Positions 1 to 12,472 are shown, numbered from the stretch's first letter. The stretch is DNA of 64,000 nt from Dastarcus helophoroides (GCA_028583605.1 CM053327.1:34404126-34468125), one strand, 5' to 3'. Made by a program: numbers and translations. Notes: a model not told the origin generated them from the sequence alone.

Positions 1-1808
1 ATGAATTAAGGACCTTATATGGTAGTTGTATTATGTTTAATCAACCTTCGATATCCATGAAATTAAGACAGTTTGTTTTATTGATCATAAAACGTAAATA
101 TTGTAGATGTGTTAGGTACGATTTCATGGAGAGGTATCCTGAAGGTTCCTGGTCGCCATCCTGTCAGGCCAGAAGAAATCTGAAACATTTCGGTGACGTA
201 AGACACATTCTTACGCCACCTGAATGTTCCAGAATGGTCTACAATGCAGCGGTGGACCAATGGATTTTTTTTTTTTTCTTGATAGGTTTATGTACCGCTG
301 CTACTTTAAATGTACTAATAAGAAGTAATAATTCCAAACTTAAACTTATAAATAAGTCAAAACTGAAAAAAATCTTTTCCCAAAAAACACCAAATAAAAA
401 GTATTTTTGATTATGTATTGAAAATTTAAAAATTTTGTTCTTTTCAACTTTACACATTTTTCCATCTTTTGATTTTGATCCAAAAATTTAAATCTGAAAC
501 TACCAAATTTTTACCTTTTTTCGAAAACGTCTAGTTTACATAAAAAATTCAGAATTCAAATTTAATCCTGATATTTTCAAAGGAAGTGGAATTGGGAAAA
601 AAATTGAAACTTTTTCTTGTTCAGCATCTCCATTATTTTCCCAATGTGTTACGTTTTCTGGAGCGAAAATTCGATTGTAAAAATCGTCAGTAAGGTTCAG
701 CTAATTTAATTATTTCTAGTTAATTGAATTGGTATTCCATCTGGCGAAAAAATTAATAAATTAATAAATAAAAATAAAAATAATCAAAAAAAGTAAAAAT
801 AAAGAAAATCGCAACTAACTATCGCATCTACATTAAATTGTACAATAAAAATATTTTCTAGTGATTCGTACACAATGAGCATTAAGTATTTAAGTAGTAA
901 AATATAAAGATGTATGTGACTGTAGATAATTAGTAGGTCCATTGTAAAAGTTGCTATACAAATTATCACATCTTTAAGTAATGTACATTTAGGCGCGTTT
1001 AACGCGTACCCAGGGCCAATTTCACTTTTATTGAGTAGCTCCTTTATACAATACAAACATTACGTTCGAAAGTTTTCAATAAATAATAATAAAATTTACT
1101 TCCGCTTTTATCAACCATTGAGTTTGTTCATTTAAAACGAGTGGTTCAGAATTAAACAAAGAAATAAAATTATTTATGGCTGTTTAGTAAAAGTTCGTTT
1201 TTGTATACGTCTTAAGTTTTATTTGCAAAAAAAAAGAAAAAAGAAAAAGTGTGTATGAAGATAATTCTCACTTTTGTTTACTAACACTAGCCCCGCCATT
1301 TCGTTTCAAACACTAAAGAAGAATTAAATTAAAGTCAATTTAATTATTAAATTTACAGAAAAACTGTCGAAAGTTAGGGACAGTTTTTAATTTGTTGAAT
1401 TGATGGATCAATTTGTTTAGTTTTAATATTTTAATTTGTCTCTGGTGTAAGTTAAGAACTAGGTTAGTAAATTGCTGCGATAGATGATCCTATTGATCGA
1501 ACATTTCGTTCTCATGTATCAAATTAGTTTTCATAAACGTAATAAAATACAGAAGAATTCGTCTAGAGTGAAGAATGAGGTTCTGTTCAAATTCGTTGAT
1601 ACGTTTATGTGCCTAACAATATTGGGTGGCAAAGTTGTGCCCTATCACGTTAGATGGCGCTGTCTGAATTCTAGGTGCAAAGTTACGGTGAGGTTATGCC
1701 CTATCGTTAGATAATGTTGTCGCTGGCAGATCATTTATTCACATAGAACATATATCTTTTTCTAGTTATAATATTAGTTTGAGAGTATCGGCAACAGTTT
1801 TTCGGGAT
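1..1808. other. no gene recognised
   Basis: AT-rich non-coding sequence. The short open frames here (up to 125 codons) have low-complexity composition, no recognisable domain and overlap one another on both strands. I see no RNA gene or transposon end. Confidence 0.5.
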
Positions 1809-3198
1809 GAAACGATCTCGCCTTGCGAGGTAGATCCATGCCAATTTTCATCAAAATCGCTTTAGTAATTGAGCTTTAGAAATTTCGATTTTTAAGCTCA
1901 AAATTTTATCACCAAATTTCAAAATTTTGACTTTAATTTTATGTTCATGTTTTATAATATATGTCGAAACTAATCGTGTCAATGTCAAGGAATGACGTTT
2001 GCCAAATATTTTTAAATACCGTTTCACGTGTGTCAGCAATTTTTCAGAAATTTTTTATTAGTTTTGATTCTTTGTTCTTAATTTAAACAGTTTATTTTTC
2101 TGGATAATGAGAGTGTTATGAAACGAAATAAAAATAAATCGTTAGTATCTATGTAAGAAACGATCTCGCCTTGCGAGCTAGGTCCATACCAATTTTCGTC
2201 GAAATCGCTTTAGTAATTAAGCCATCGAAATTTCGATTTTTCAGCTCAAAATTTTATCACCAAATTTCAAAATTTTGACTTTAATTTTATGTTCATGTTT
2301 TATAATCTATGTTGAATCTAATCGTGTCAATGTCAAGGAATGACGTTTGCCAAATATTTTTAAATACCGTATCACGTGTGTCAGCAATTTTTCAGGAATT
2401 TTTTATTAGTTTTGATTCTTTGTTCTTAATTTAAACAGTTTATTTTTCTGGATAATGAGAGTGTTATGAAACGAAATAAAAATAAATCGTTAGTATCTAT
2501 CTAAGAAACGATCTCGCCTTGCGAGCTAGGTCCATACCAATTTTCGTCGAAATCGCTTTAGTAATTGAGCCATCGAAATTTCGATTTTTAAGCTCAAAAT
2601 TTTATCACTAAATTTCAAAATTTTGACTTTAATTTTATGTTCATGTTTTATAATCTATGTTGAATCTAATCGTGTCAATGTCAAGAATGACGCTTGCCAA
2701 ATATTTTTAAATACCGTATCACTTGGGCCAGCAATTTTTCAGGAATTTTTTATTAGCTTTGATTTTTTGTTCCTAATTTAAACAGTTTATTCTTCTGGAT
2801 AATGAGAGTGTTATGAAACGAAATCAAAATAAATCGTTAGTATCTATGTAAGAAACGATCTCGCCTTGCGAGATAGGTCCATACCATTTTTCATCAAAAT
2901 CGCTTTAGTAATTGAGCCATCGAAATTTTGATTTTTCAGCTCAAAATTTTATCATCAAATTTCAAAATTTTGACTTTAATTTTATGTTCATGTTTTATAA
3001 TCTATGTTGAATCTAATCGTGTCAATGTCAGGGAATGACGCTTGCCAAATATTTTTAAATACCGTATCACGTGTGCCAGCAATTTTTCAGGAATTTTTTA
3101 TTAGTTTTAATTTATTGTTCCTAATTTAAACAGTTTATTTTTCTGGATATTTAGAGTGTAATGAAAGGAAATAAAAATAAATCGTTAGTATCTATGTA
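1809..3198. repeat. four tandem copies of a ~348-bp repeat
   Basis: The phrase gaaacgatctcgccttgcga recurs at 1809, 2157, 2505 and 2852, giving periods of 348, 348 and 347 bp. Each unit runs through the same internal words (tttatgttcatgttttataa, then acagtttatttttctggata) and ends with atcgttagtatctatgtaag. Copies differ by scattered substitutions and small indels. A related fragment lies at about 44880-44965, so the unit belongs to a dispersed family. No coding potential. Confidence 0.9.
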
Positions 3199-3311
3199 AG
3201 AATTGCTAACTTTTAGATGGTTCTACAAGAAAATAGAAACTGGTGAACTTAGAAATTCAAAAGCAACTTAAAAAATCTCTTGTGTCGACTTTTTCATAAT
3301 CACTTGATCGC

Positions 3312-3630
3312 TTGCAAGTAAAATACAACCTAAACTGCAAATTCATGCAGCCCTCTAGACCTGTATAGTGAATCATAGGTAGCTGAATTAGCAACAGTTG
3401 AAACACTGTCACCTAGCGAAGCGGTTGCTCTCTAGGAAAGTTCCCAGAAGACAAGGATTCTAATGCACAGACCAATAGGTTTGAACATTTAGTAGATTCG
3501 AAGTTTGGAAATTAAAGACCGATTTCGATCTTGTTGTGTGACGAGATCTAACAAGATCGAGACCGGTCTTTGGTTTTCAAACTTCGAATCTAATAAATGT
3601 TCAAATCTATTGGTCGGTGCATTATAATTA
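3312..3630. mobile_element. foldback (hairpin) element, copy 1
   Basis: The left side carries the family sequence atacaacc...caaattcatgcagccc...cacctagcgaagcggttgc...cagaagacaagg. The distal part is a palindrome: gcacagaccaataggttt near 3470 is answered in reverse complement by ctattggtcggtgcattat near 3610, with tctaacaagatcg at the centre. The family recurs at 6565-6810 and 22921-24066. No ORF. It could be a MITE or a short retroelement; its superfamily is not known to me. Confidence 0.7.
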
Positions 3631-3639
3631 CTTAACGCT

Positions 3640-5500
3640 AATTTACTTTGAGTACATTTATAATAAGAATAATAAATATTACTTTGCAGCTTATAGCAGT
3701 TTTACTCAAATAGATATTTTTCTAAATTCACAGCATACATCAGTTTTTACGGCATTAAACGTTTAATTAATGTCAAGTTTATGTATCTTAAAAAAATCCT
3801 GTTTTGTTATAATAAAAAGAACAATTAATATAACACGGACAAAGAAACAATTATATTTTTAAATTCGTCATTAAATTTAGGTGAAAGTTTGTAGAGTTTG
3901 CGGCTTTATCATAATTTGATTGACACGAAATTGGACCAAAACATTTTAAAATCAGAATAATAATGATATTTTATTCTTATGTAAAAGAAATATAAAATTT
4001 AGAATATTTGACTAATTTCTTGAATTAATACTAACAAAAAATAAGGAACTGAATTTTACAATTATTCGCAAGTGTTCATTACAGTTTATTTCTTAGTAGA
4101 TTTTGGTGAAACTATTCAAAGACACGTACGACTGATCCAAATGTGCTTCTGAAATAAATTTATTGGAAATTCAGCTCGCGTTATCGCTGCAATTGCTCGA
4201 TATCAATTCGGCACAAACAATCCATTTAAATGCTCAAAAACTAAGTGCACATTTAAGACAAAAATAATCAGAATAAATAATTCTTTGTTAGGCGTAGAAT
4301 GTAGGTTAAATAAAACACATAAATCCACTTATGCGTTAAGCAAGAAGAACTGATTGTCTATCATGGTAACGCGGCACTTACCACTAATACAGATAGCACA
4401 CGCATGACTTGGTTGCACTTGCACACACTTTTATGTTGATCCTCACAATGTCTTCAATGAAGTTGATGATTAAAGATTTGTGTCTGGATATATTTATAGT
4501 TCCCACAACTGCTGTGGGTGAAAGTAATGTTTCTTTACCGATTTATGTGGGAGGTCTCCCAAAAGCATCTTTGCTCATCTTATTCGCGATCATGGGGGGA
4601 TGTTTAGTGGTAACCTTGATGGATAGGATCTAATCATTGTACAAATTAGCCTGCTATTCTAATTCGGTGATCGAGAGTAAATTATTGAGAGATGTATTGT
4701 ATCGAATTTTTTTCGGGCACTTAAAATCGTTGGCTTATGCAATATCATATTAAGTTTGTGAAGCTGATTTTTTTTTGGAATTGGTTGCTGCAGATGGATC
4801 TAATGAACATCATAAATTATTTAAAATAATTAAGTCTTTTTTTAATAAAAAGGTATTTTTCTTCATGGTAGAAAATTGTCAACAAACCATAAAAATTTAA
4901 ATATTTCCAAACTGGGCCGAAGAAATGTTAAATAAATTGAAAAAAACAAAAAGGTATTTTGCCATTATGAAATCTATTTTTGTTTTAAGGAACAATAAAC
5001 CGATGGTGTTAATCAAAAAAAGCAAAATCATCGTGTGGGATACTAGGCACAATTAAGAGATGTTAAAAAATAGGCAGTCTTGGAGACTGCCGACAAAAGT
5101 GACAACTTAAAACTAGGAAATATGTAGTCTTGTAGTTCGAACCCACACTAAAACAAATCAGTCAATATTAGACATTTTTGAAAATAAATTTTGTCCAACT
5201 GACCTCCTTTTTATATGTGATTTGGATGCTTGTATCGTGCGGAAACGAATCTACTATTTATTGATAAAGAAATGCACTTTAACATACTCTAATTTTAACT
5301 GTGCATAATTTTAACATTAGGGCAAGTTTTTCAAAAAAAGTCTATATTTTGAAATGAAATCAAAATTTTGAAAAAAATACAATATTTCAAAAGAGACACT
5401 TTTCAAAATCGTCATTGTCAAGCTTTCAAAGAAATCTAAAATTTTCGAAAGAGAAAAATATTGAAAAAAGTCTAAATCATCAGAAAATTCTTTTTTTTTG
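3640..5500. other. no gene recognised
   Basis: AT-rich intergenic sequence. A 74-codon frame at 4409-4633 has a hydrophobic C-terminal stretch but no family resemblance, and I do not call it a gene. Confidence 0.45.
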
Positions 5501-5509
5501 TTCTTTTTT

Positions 5510-5622
5510 GGTGGAAAGGACTGGTCCTTGGTTATCGTCAAAAATTGCAAACTAAGAAAGTTTTTTTTTTGGTGGAACGGACTGGTCCTTGGTTATCTTC
5601 AAAAATTGAAATACAAATCTTT
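5510..5622 (-). mobile_element. Penelope-type terminal-repeat fragments (two tails)
   Basis: Two successive copies of the tail ggtggaacggactggtcc plus ttggttatcttcaaaaattg (5510 and 5571). This tail ends many copies of the Penelope-like repeat in the window, including both ends of the complete element at 17815-18890. The hammerhead-like part is missing here. Confidence 0.6.
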
Positions 5623-6552
5623 CCTTTAATTAAGAATGCCGAGATAAACTTGGCCTTTACGTAATGTAATCAAAATTGTTATATTAAATATTACAAAAAA
5701 GGGGATTTCCTTATTTTAGTAGCGGGTTGTTTTCTAGGTTAATTTAAATATTTAAATGTAAAACAAAAATCCTAAACATCTTCAGTAGGATATCGAATTT
5801 GCTTTATTATAAAAAAAAGTAACAATGGGTAAGAGAAATCACTTTACGACTTTACATAAGTTCATGTTCAAGATTAAAATTGCCTCTTATTTACAGCTTA
5901 TTAAAATCTCTTATTATGCGAACTCTCTGTATTTTATTTGACTGAGAAACTGAAATCCTGATACCTTAATACAATTAATATGGTACATTTTATTATAGGG
6001 TCACGACCTGAGCCCCTCTCACTCTCAATTTTTACGAAGTATTTTTTAGTCACAAATAATGAAACTTAATTTATTCATAAATTCAATAACTTGCTGTACG
6101 TACTTCAGTTTTGCCATGGACTTCCAAAAACTAGTGAAAAGAAGGAGAATGAAAATCAGGGTACCAGAGATGCAACATGCACATATTGTTTCAGATTACC
6201 ACAGATACAATATGTGCATCCCCACGAGGCCCTACCGTATAAAGGAGCAAGGAAAGTGGATGGTAGATGGTGTCTTTTTTTAACAGGTTTTATTAACTTG
6301 CTCTCTTGTCTGCAACTAAAATATATACGCTCAATCGAACCATGACGTTAACAAATTTTGCAGTCAATATTTTTTTTACGGTTAATATTAACTTAATAGA
6401 ATTTTTTTTATATACCTATAATCAAAGGTAACCTTGTTTTCTCATAAAGTAGCATCTGTTATATTATTAGAAAATTTAATATTAGAAAAATAATAAAGAT
6501 TATCGAAGAAAAAAAGAATGAAAATGCAAATATCGAAATTCGACGTTTCAGT

Positions 6553-6822
6553 AAACAAAATATACTATAATGCACAGACTAATAGGTTTGAACATTTATT
6601 AGATTCGTTTCCAAACTTCGAATCTAATAAATGTTCAAACCTATTGGTCTGTGCATTATAGAATCCTTGTCTTCTGGGAACTCTCCTAGAGAGCAACCGC
6701 TTCGCTAGGTGGCAGTGTTTCAACTGTTGGTAGTTCAGCTACCTATGATTCACTATACACGCCTGGAGGGCTACATAAATTTGTAGTTTAGGTTGCATTC
6801 TTCTTGCATAAAACAAAATATA
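6553..6822. mobile_element. foldback element, copy 2, with 12-bp target duplication
   Basis: The element occupies 6565-6810. It is flanked on both sides by aaacaaaatata (6553-6564 and 6811-6822). A short hairpin (ctataatgcacagac... with its reverse complement near 6661) is followed by one long arm ending in ggttgcattcttcttgcata. The matching stretch of the right duplication arm (about 16240-16260) reads straight through without the element, giving an empty site. Non-coding. Confidence 0.8.
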
Positions 6823-7036
6823 ACCAAGTTGAAATTAAAAAAGTTATACGTTTTGTCCTGGAAGAAAATATAATGCAATCCTTATTAGTTAAATAAATGT
6901 ATGTTAAAAGCACAGAAAATGCATTTAACTTGGGGTCAAATGAGAAGATTTTCTACAGACTCACCCTTTCTTGGTTCTCCAACGCAGTGGTTTGGCTTCT
7001 TGTTTATCTTCTTGGCCCCCGGAATTTTTTTATTTT

Positions 7037-7178
7037 GGTAGAACGGATTGGCCCTTGGTTATCACCAAAAATTGAAATACAAATATTGTCCTCTGACACC
7101 AAGAAAGATTTAACAACACAACAAAGGTTGCTATAACCCATTTTGATAGCTAAGCCATCATCTTCAGAGGAATACTGC
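7037..7178 (-). mobile_element. Penelope-type terminal repeat with hammerhead-like remnant
   Basis: Tail (gaacggattggcccttggtt, aaaattgaaatac) followed by the reverse complement of the hammerhead-like core near 7125-7175. The GAAACGCG block is mutated (acccattttgatag). The counterpart copy lies at 15887-16030 in the other duplication arm, so this insertion predates the duplication. Confidence 0.7.
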
Positions 7179-7499
7179 CCCTTTCTTCCAACATTTTTAA
7201 TAAAGCTCTAATTTTTTTATAAATCTTGGGTTTTCTCAGAATTACTATTTTTCACGAAATGTTGACTTGAATTAGATATTTTTAACTGATTTTTTATGAA
7301 AATTCATCGCTTTTTTGCTCAAAATGTTGTTGCTGATTTCACAATTTCAATTTTGTTCTGGAAATGTTGAATTCAAATGTTGCAATTAAATTTTTTCTCG
7401 AATTGATACCTTCAAAATTTTCTGTTTCATTAAACATTTCGAATTTTTGCTGAAAGTATGCCCTTCAATGTTGACATTTAGATTTTGATCTTAAAACTC

Positions 7500-10150
7500 A
7501 AGTTTTATTTTTGTTTCTATTTCCACGTTTAATTTTATATCTCGTTCAAATTTAGAGGAAATACTATCCAGGTAAATCAAGTTTAAGTCGAGTTTGTCAA
7601 AAATTTGAAAAAGTGTGAATCATTTATAAATATTTCTTGGACTTACTTCGAAATTTCGACTATCTCGAAATTTTGACTATCTCGAAATTTTGAAGTTATA
7701 AGCAAAAATGCAAATTTTCGATTTTTTATCAACATTTTAAATGTAAAATTTTTTAACTTCTTTAAATTTGTGGTTAAACTCGGAATTACAAGATGAAAGT
7801 CAAAATTGAAAGATTAAAATTTTTAAGAAAGGAGAAGCCAAAATTTCAAGGAAAATAAGAATTCGGTAAATGAAAATTTTAGAAAACGTTAAATTTATTG
7901 AAAACATTTTTTTCTTAAGAAGTCGAATTTTTCTATAAATTTTGTAGTTTTGAGGGAAATTTCCAGAAAAAAAGTCTAATATTCCGCATTCAGATCAATA
8001 TCTTTGTATTGAAGCAGAAGTTTTAAGATTTTTTTTTGTATTATTGATGTCGAATTTTTTATTGTTTTTCCAAATATCCTGAAAAGCAATCTGATGTTTT
8101 AAAAATAGTCAAAATTTTGAAAAAATTACGAGTTTTAAAAATTTTAAGGATTTTCAGTCGAAGCAGACATTTTTGAAATAAAGTGAAAATTATCAAAAAA
8201 TTCTAAACTTTTAAAGAACTAACAAAGCCAATATTTTGGTTACTTAAAATTAACAAAGATGTTTTCAAAAAGGTTGAAATGTTCGAAATTTTCAACAAAT
8301 ATTCAGGATTAAAAATTTAAAAATTTTAAGGATTTCCAGTCAAAGCAGAAATTTTTGAAGAAAAGTAAAAATCATCAAAAAATTCTAAACTTTTAAAAAA
8401 CTAGAAATGTTAAAATTTTGGTTATAATATTTTCGTTAAAATTTTGGTGGAACTTGGTTATCTTCAAAAATTGAAATACAAAACTTGTCCCCTGAAACCA
8501 AGAAAGATTAAAATACACAACAAAGGTTGCTCTAACGCGTTTCGACAACCAAGCTATCATCTTCAGAGAGATACTTAATCTTTCTTGGTTTCAGGTGATA
8601 AGTTTTGTAGTTAAAATTAAAAAAGATGTTTTCAAGTAGATTGAAATTATGAAAAAATGTCGAAATTTTCAAAAAAAAAATCAGGATTTAAAAAAAACTT
8701 GAAAAAAGTCGAAATTTTGAAAAATGGTTGAAATTTACAAAAACATTTAAAATTTTAAAAAACAATGAAATTTTCAATAAAAAATATATCAAAATTTTGC
8801 AAAATAGTTCAAAATGTCAAAAAAAGTCAACATTTTAACTAAATGTCGCGATTTGAAAAAAATCAAAATTTTCGAATTTCGAATTTTAAAGAAACTCTGA
8901 AATTTTGAAAAAATATCGAAATTTAAAAACAAAATCAGGTTTTTTAAAAAAAAACTTGTAAAAAGTCGACATTTTAAAAAAGGCTCGAAATTTTCAATAA
9001 AAAATGTATCAAAATTTTGTAAAATAATTCAAAATGTCAAAAAAGTCAATATTTTAACTAAATGTCGCGATTTAAAAAATCGAAATTTTCGGATTTCGAG
9101 TTTTATAGAAACTTTCAAAAAAAAAATCAGGATTTAAAACAAAACTTGAAAAAAGTCGACATTTTGAAAAATGGTTGAAATTTACAAAAAAATGAAAAAT
9201 TTTAAAAAGCAACGAAATTTTCAATAAAAAATATATCAACATTTTGCAAAATAGTTCAAAATGTCAAAAAAAGTCAACATTTTAACTAAATGTCGCGATT
9301 TGAAAAAAATCAAAATTTTCGAATTTCGAATTTTAAAGAAACTGAAATTTTGAAAAAATATCGAAATTTAAAAAAAAAATCAGGTTTTTCAAAAAGAACT
9401 TGTAGACATTTTAAAAAAGGCTAGAAATTTACAAAAAAAAAATGAAAAATTTTAAAAAGCAGCAAATTTTCAATAAGGAATGTATCAAAATTTTGCAAAA
9501 TAGTCAAAATGTCAAAAAAGTCAACATTTTAACTAAATGTCGCGATTTAAAAAATCAAAATTTTCGGATTTCGAGTTTTAAAGAAACTTTCAAAAAAAAA
9601 TCGAAAATTTACAAAAAAAGGTCGAAAATATCAAAAAAGCAGAAATTTTCGGAGACAAAATTTTCAAAAACATTTTAGAAAAAAAATCGAATCTATTTTC
9701 AAAAAAGTTGAAATTTTCAGGGCTGAAATTTTGAAAAAATGTCGGAATATTTATAAAAGTCAAGGTTTTCAAAAGATGTCAACATTTTACAAAATAAAAT
9801 CATATATTTTTTTAAAATATCAGTTTAATCAATAAAAAATTTCGAAATCTGTTTAAATTTTCCATTTTTTTTTATAAATTTTCGCCTTTTTAGAAATTTC
9901 TAATTTTTTCATAGTTTTAGGTTTATTTGAAAATCTTGGCGTTTTGTTGAAATCGTTCACTTTTTATAACAATTTCGACCTTTCTATAATCTCGACTTTT
10001 TTAAAAATATTAACATTTTGTCAAAATTAGACTCTTTTCAAAATTTTATTGGTTTAAACATTTGGTTTTTTTTAATCTTTTTTGTTTTAAATTATTGATT
10101 TTTTCTAAAATATCGTTATTTTTCTAAGATTGTTATTTATTATTATTTTT
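7500..10150. repeat. degenerate AT-rich filler, with ~230-bp tandem units at 8650-9600
   Basis: Nearly all words are variants of aaaattttcgaaattttgac. Within it, aactaaatgtcgcgattt recurs at about 8837, 9056, 9285 and 9532, so a 220-247-bp unit has been tandemly copied on top of the shorter motif. The short ORFs reported by translation are lysine, phenylalanine and isoleucine strings from this composition. The same filler appears at about 13850-14700, 37960-42000, 45830-50150 and 58430-63000. Confidence 0.8.
8441..8622 (-). mobile_element. Penelope-type terminal repeat inside AT filler
   Basis: Contains cccctgaaaccaagaaagat, then acaacaaaggttgctctaac, gcgtttcgacaaccaagc and atcttcagagagatac. 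On the minus strand this is CUCU-CUGAAGA-stem-GAAACGCG-UUAGAG. A second, opposite-facing tail (tttcttggtttcagg) follows at about 8580-8622, so two ends abut. Confidence 0.75.
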
Positions 10151-10534
10151 CAAAATTTCGACTTTTTAAAAATTATCATCTTTTTTTTTATTTCAACTAT
10201 TTTCGAAAATCCTGTTGATTTTGAAATTATATTTATGATTAATTATTTTTGGGAGTGAATACGAAAGCGGTAATGTTTGAAACCGAGAAACAAATTTCGA
10301 AATTTTTTTTATTGCAACAATGAAAAAATTTAAAGGAGAACGTGGATATATTTTCCATAATCTGGGGAGGCTCAACGCAAAAAAAAGTTGGGCCTCTTTG
10401 GTATAGAGTACAGATTCATCTCCTTGGTACTTGATTTTTAAAAATCGTTTAAGTATACGTGTTTCGTAATATTTTTTGTATATTTTTTGCAAAGTTTTGC
10501 ATTATGAAACGCTTTTTGAACTTTTTTTTAAAAA

Positions 10535-12312
10535 TTGAAATACAAATCTTATCCCCTGAAACCAAGAAAGGTTAAAAAACACAACAGAGGTTGCTCTAAC
10601 GCATTTCGATCATCTATCATCTTCAAAGAGATACATCTCTGATCTGACCAAGATTAGAAAAGACAACAAAGGTTGCTCTAACGCGTTTTGATCATTTATT
10701 ATTTTCAGAAAGATACATCTCTGATCTGATCAAGATTAAAAAACACAACAAAGGTTGCTCTAACTCGTTTCGATCATCTATCGTCTTCAGAGAGATACAT
10801 CTCTGATTTGATCAAGATTAAAAAACACAACAAAGGTTGCTCTAACGCGTTTAGATCATCTATCATCTTCAGAGAGATACATCTCTGATCTGACCAAGAT
10901 TAGAAAAGACAACAAAGGTTGCTCTAATGCGTTTCGATCATCTATCATCTTCAGAGAGATACATCCCTGATCTGACCAAGATTAGAAAAGACAACAAAGG
11001 TTGCTCTAACGCGTTTTGATCATTTATTATTTTTAGAAAGATACATCTCTGACTTGATCAAGATTAAAAAAGACAACAAAGGTTGCTCTAACGCATTTCG
11101 ATCATCTATCATCTTCAAAGAGATACATCTCTGATCTGACCAAGATTAGAAAAGACAACAAAGGTTGCTCTAACGCGTTTTGATCATTTATTATTTTCAG
11201 AAAGATACATCTCTGATCTGATCAAGATTAAAAAACACAACAAAGCTTGCTCTAACGCGTTTCGATCATCTATCGTCTTCAGAGAGATACATCTCTGATT
11301 TGATCAAGATTAAAAAAGACAACAAAGGTTGCTCTAACGCGTTTAGATCATCTATCATCTTCAGAGAGATACATCTCTGATCTGACCAAGATTAGAAAAG
11401 ACAACAAAGGTTGCTCTAATGCGTTTCGATCATCTATCGTCTTCAGAGAGATACATCTCTGATTTGATCAAGATTAAAAAACACAACAAAGGTTGCTCTA
11501 ACGCGTTTAGATCATCTATCATCATCAGAGAGATACATCTCTGATCTGATCAGGATTAAAAAACGCAACAAAGATTGCTCTAACGCGTTTAGATCATCTA
11601 TCATCTTCAGAGAGATACATCTCTGATCTGACCAAGATTAGAAAAGACAACAAAGGTTGCTCTAACGCGTTTTGATCATTTATTATTTTCAGAAAGATAC
11701 ATCTCTGATCTGATCAAGATTAAAAAACACAACAAAGGTTGCTCTAACGCGTTTCGATCATCTATCGTCTTCAGAGAGATACATCTCTGATTTGATCAAG
11801 ATTAAAAAAGACAACAAAGGTTGCTCTAACGCGTTTAGATCATCTATCATCTTCAGAAAGATACATCTCTGATCTGACCAAGATTAGAAAAGACAACAAA
11901 GGTTGCTCTAACGCGTTTCGATCATCTATCGTCTTCAGAGAGATACATCTCTGATTTGATCAAGATTAAAAAAGACAACAAAGGTTGCTCTAACGCGTTT
12001 AGATCATCTATCATCTTCAGAGAGATACATCTCTGATCTGACCAAGACTGGAAAAGGCAACAAAGGTTGCTCTAACGCGTTTTGATCATTTATTATTTTC
12101 AGAAAGATACATCTCTGATCTGATCAAGATTAAAAAACACAACAAAGGTTGCTCTAACGCGTTTCAATCATCTATCGTCTTCAGAGAGATACATCTTTGA
12201 TTTAATCAGGATTAAAAAAGACAACAAAGGTTGCTCTAACGCGTTTAGATTATCTATTATCTTCAGAGAGATACATCTGTGATCTGATCAAGATTAAAAA
12301 AGACAACGATAG
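10535..12312 (-). repeat. 82-bp satellite array, 21 units, hammerhead-like core in the unit
   Basis: After a Penelope-type tail (10535-10590), ttgctctaac or its variant begins at 10591 and again at each +82 bp to 12231: 20 intervals totalling 1640 bp with no net indel. On the minus strand a unit reads CUCU, CUGAAGA, a short GAU/AUC stem, GAAACGCG and UUAGAG, then ttgttgt...aatcttg. Three unit types can be told apart by catctatcgtc, catctatcatc and catttattatt. They recur in the order third-first-second (246-bp trimer) at units 2-4, 8-10, 14-16 and 19-21. Type-three units have a broken core (CUGAAAA...CAAAACGCG). No ORF spans the array and there are no unique spacers between units. Confidence 0.95.
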
Positions 12313-12329
12313 TCAAGCTGTGATCTACA

Positions 12330-12472
12330 GAGACATACATCTCTGAAGATGATAGCTTAGCTATCGAAACGCGTTAGAGCAACCTTTGTTGCGTTTTTTA
12401 ATCTTTATTGGTTTTAGGGAACCAGATTTATATTTTAATTTTTAAAGATAACCAAGGATTAGTCCGTTCCAA
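12330..12472 (+). mobile_element. Penelope-type terminal repeat, plus-strand copy
   Basis: Faces the 82-bp array in opposite orientation. From 12341 it reads ctctgaagatgatagcttag, then ctatcgaaacgcgttagagc. This is the hammerhead-like core with a GATAGC/GCTATC stem, followed by aacctttgttgcgttttttaa and the standard tail ending near aaccaaggattagtccgtt. Confidence 0.85.
12343..12378 (+). ncRNA. hammerhead-ribozyme-like core (best intact stem II)
   Basis: CTGAAGA, one extra T, GATAGC-loop-GCTATC (six paired bases), GAAA, then CGCGTTAGAG. This keeps the C3-U4-G5-A6, G8-A9 and G12-A13-A14 positions known for hammerheads. ACGCGT is self-complementary, as expected of a dimeric helix III. The extra T between the box and stem II is a departure from the consensus. 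Cleavage is not shown. Confidence 0.5.

Noticed and set aside
4409..4633. 74-codon frame with a hydrophobic end
   Set aside because: No family resemblance and no splice or promoter support; expected by chance in 64 kb.
6059..6345. Two overlapping frames of 74 and 84 codons
   Set aside because: They lie in the inverted duplication, the homologous right-arm sequence is not open, and a 12-bp hairpin (atgcacatattg) explains part of the sequence.
10591..12312. CRISPR-like array
   Set aside because: Units are contiguous with no unique spacers, the setting is an insect genome, and the unit derives from a Penelope terminal repeat.
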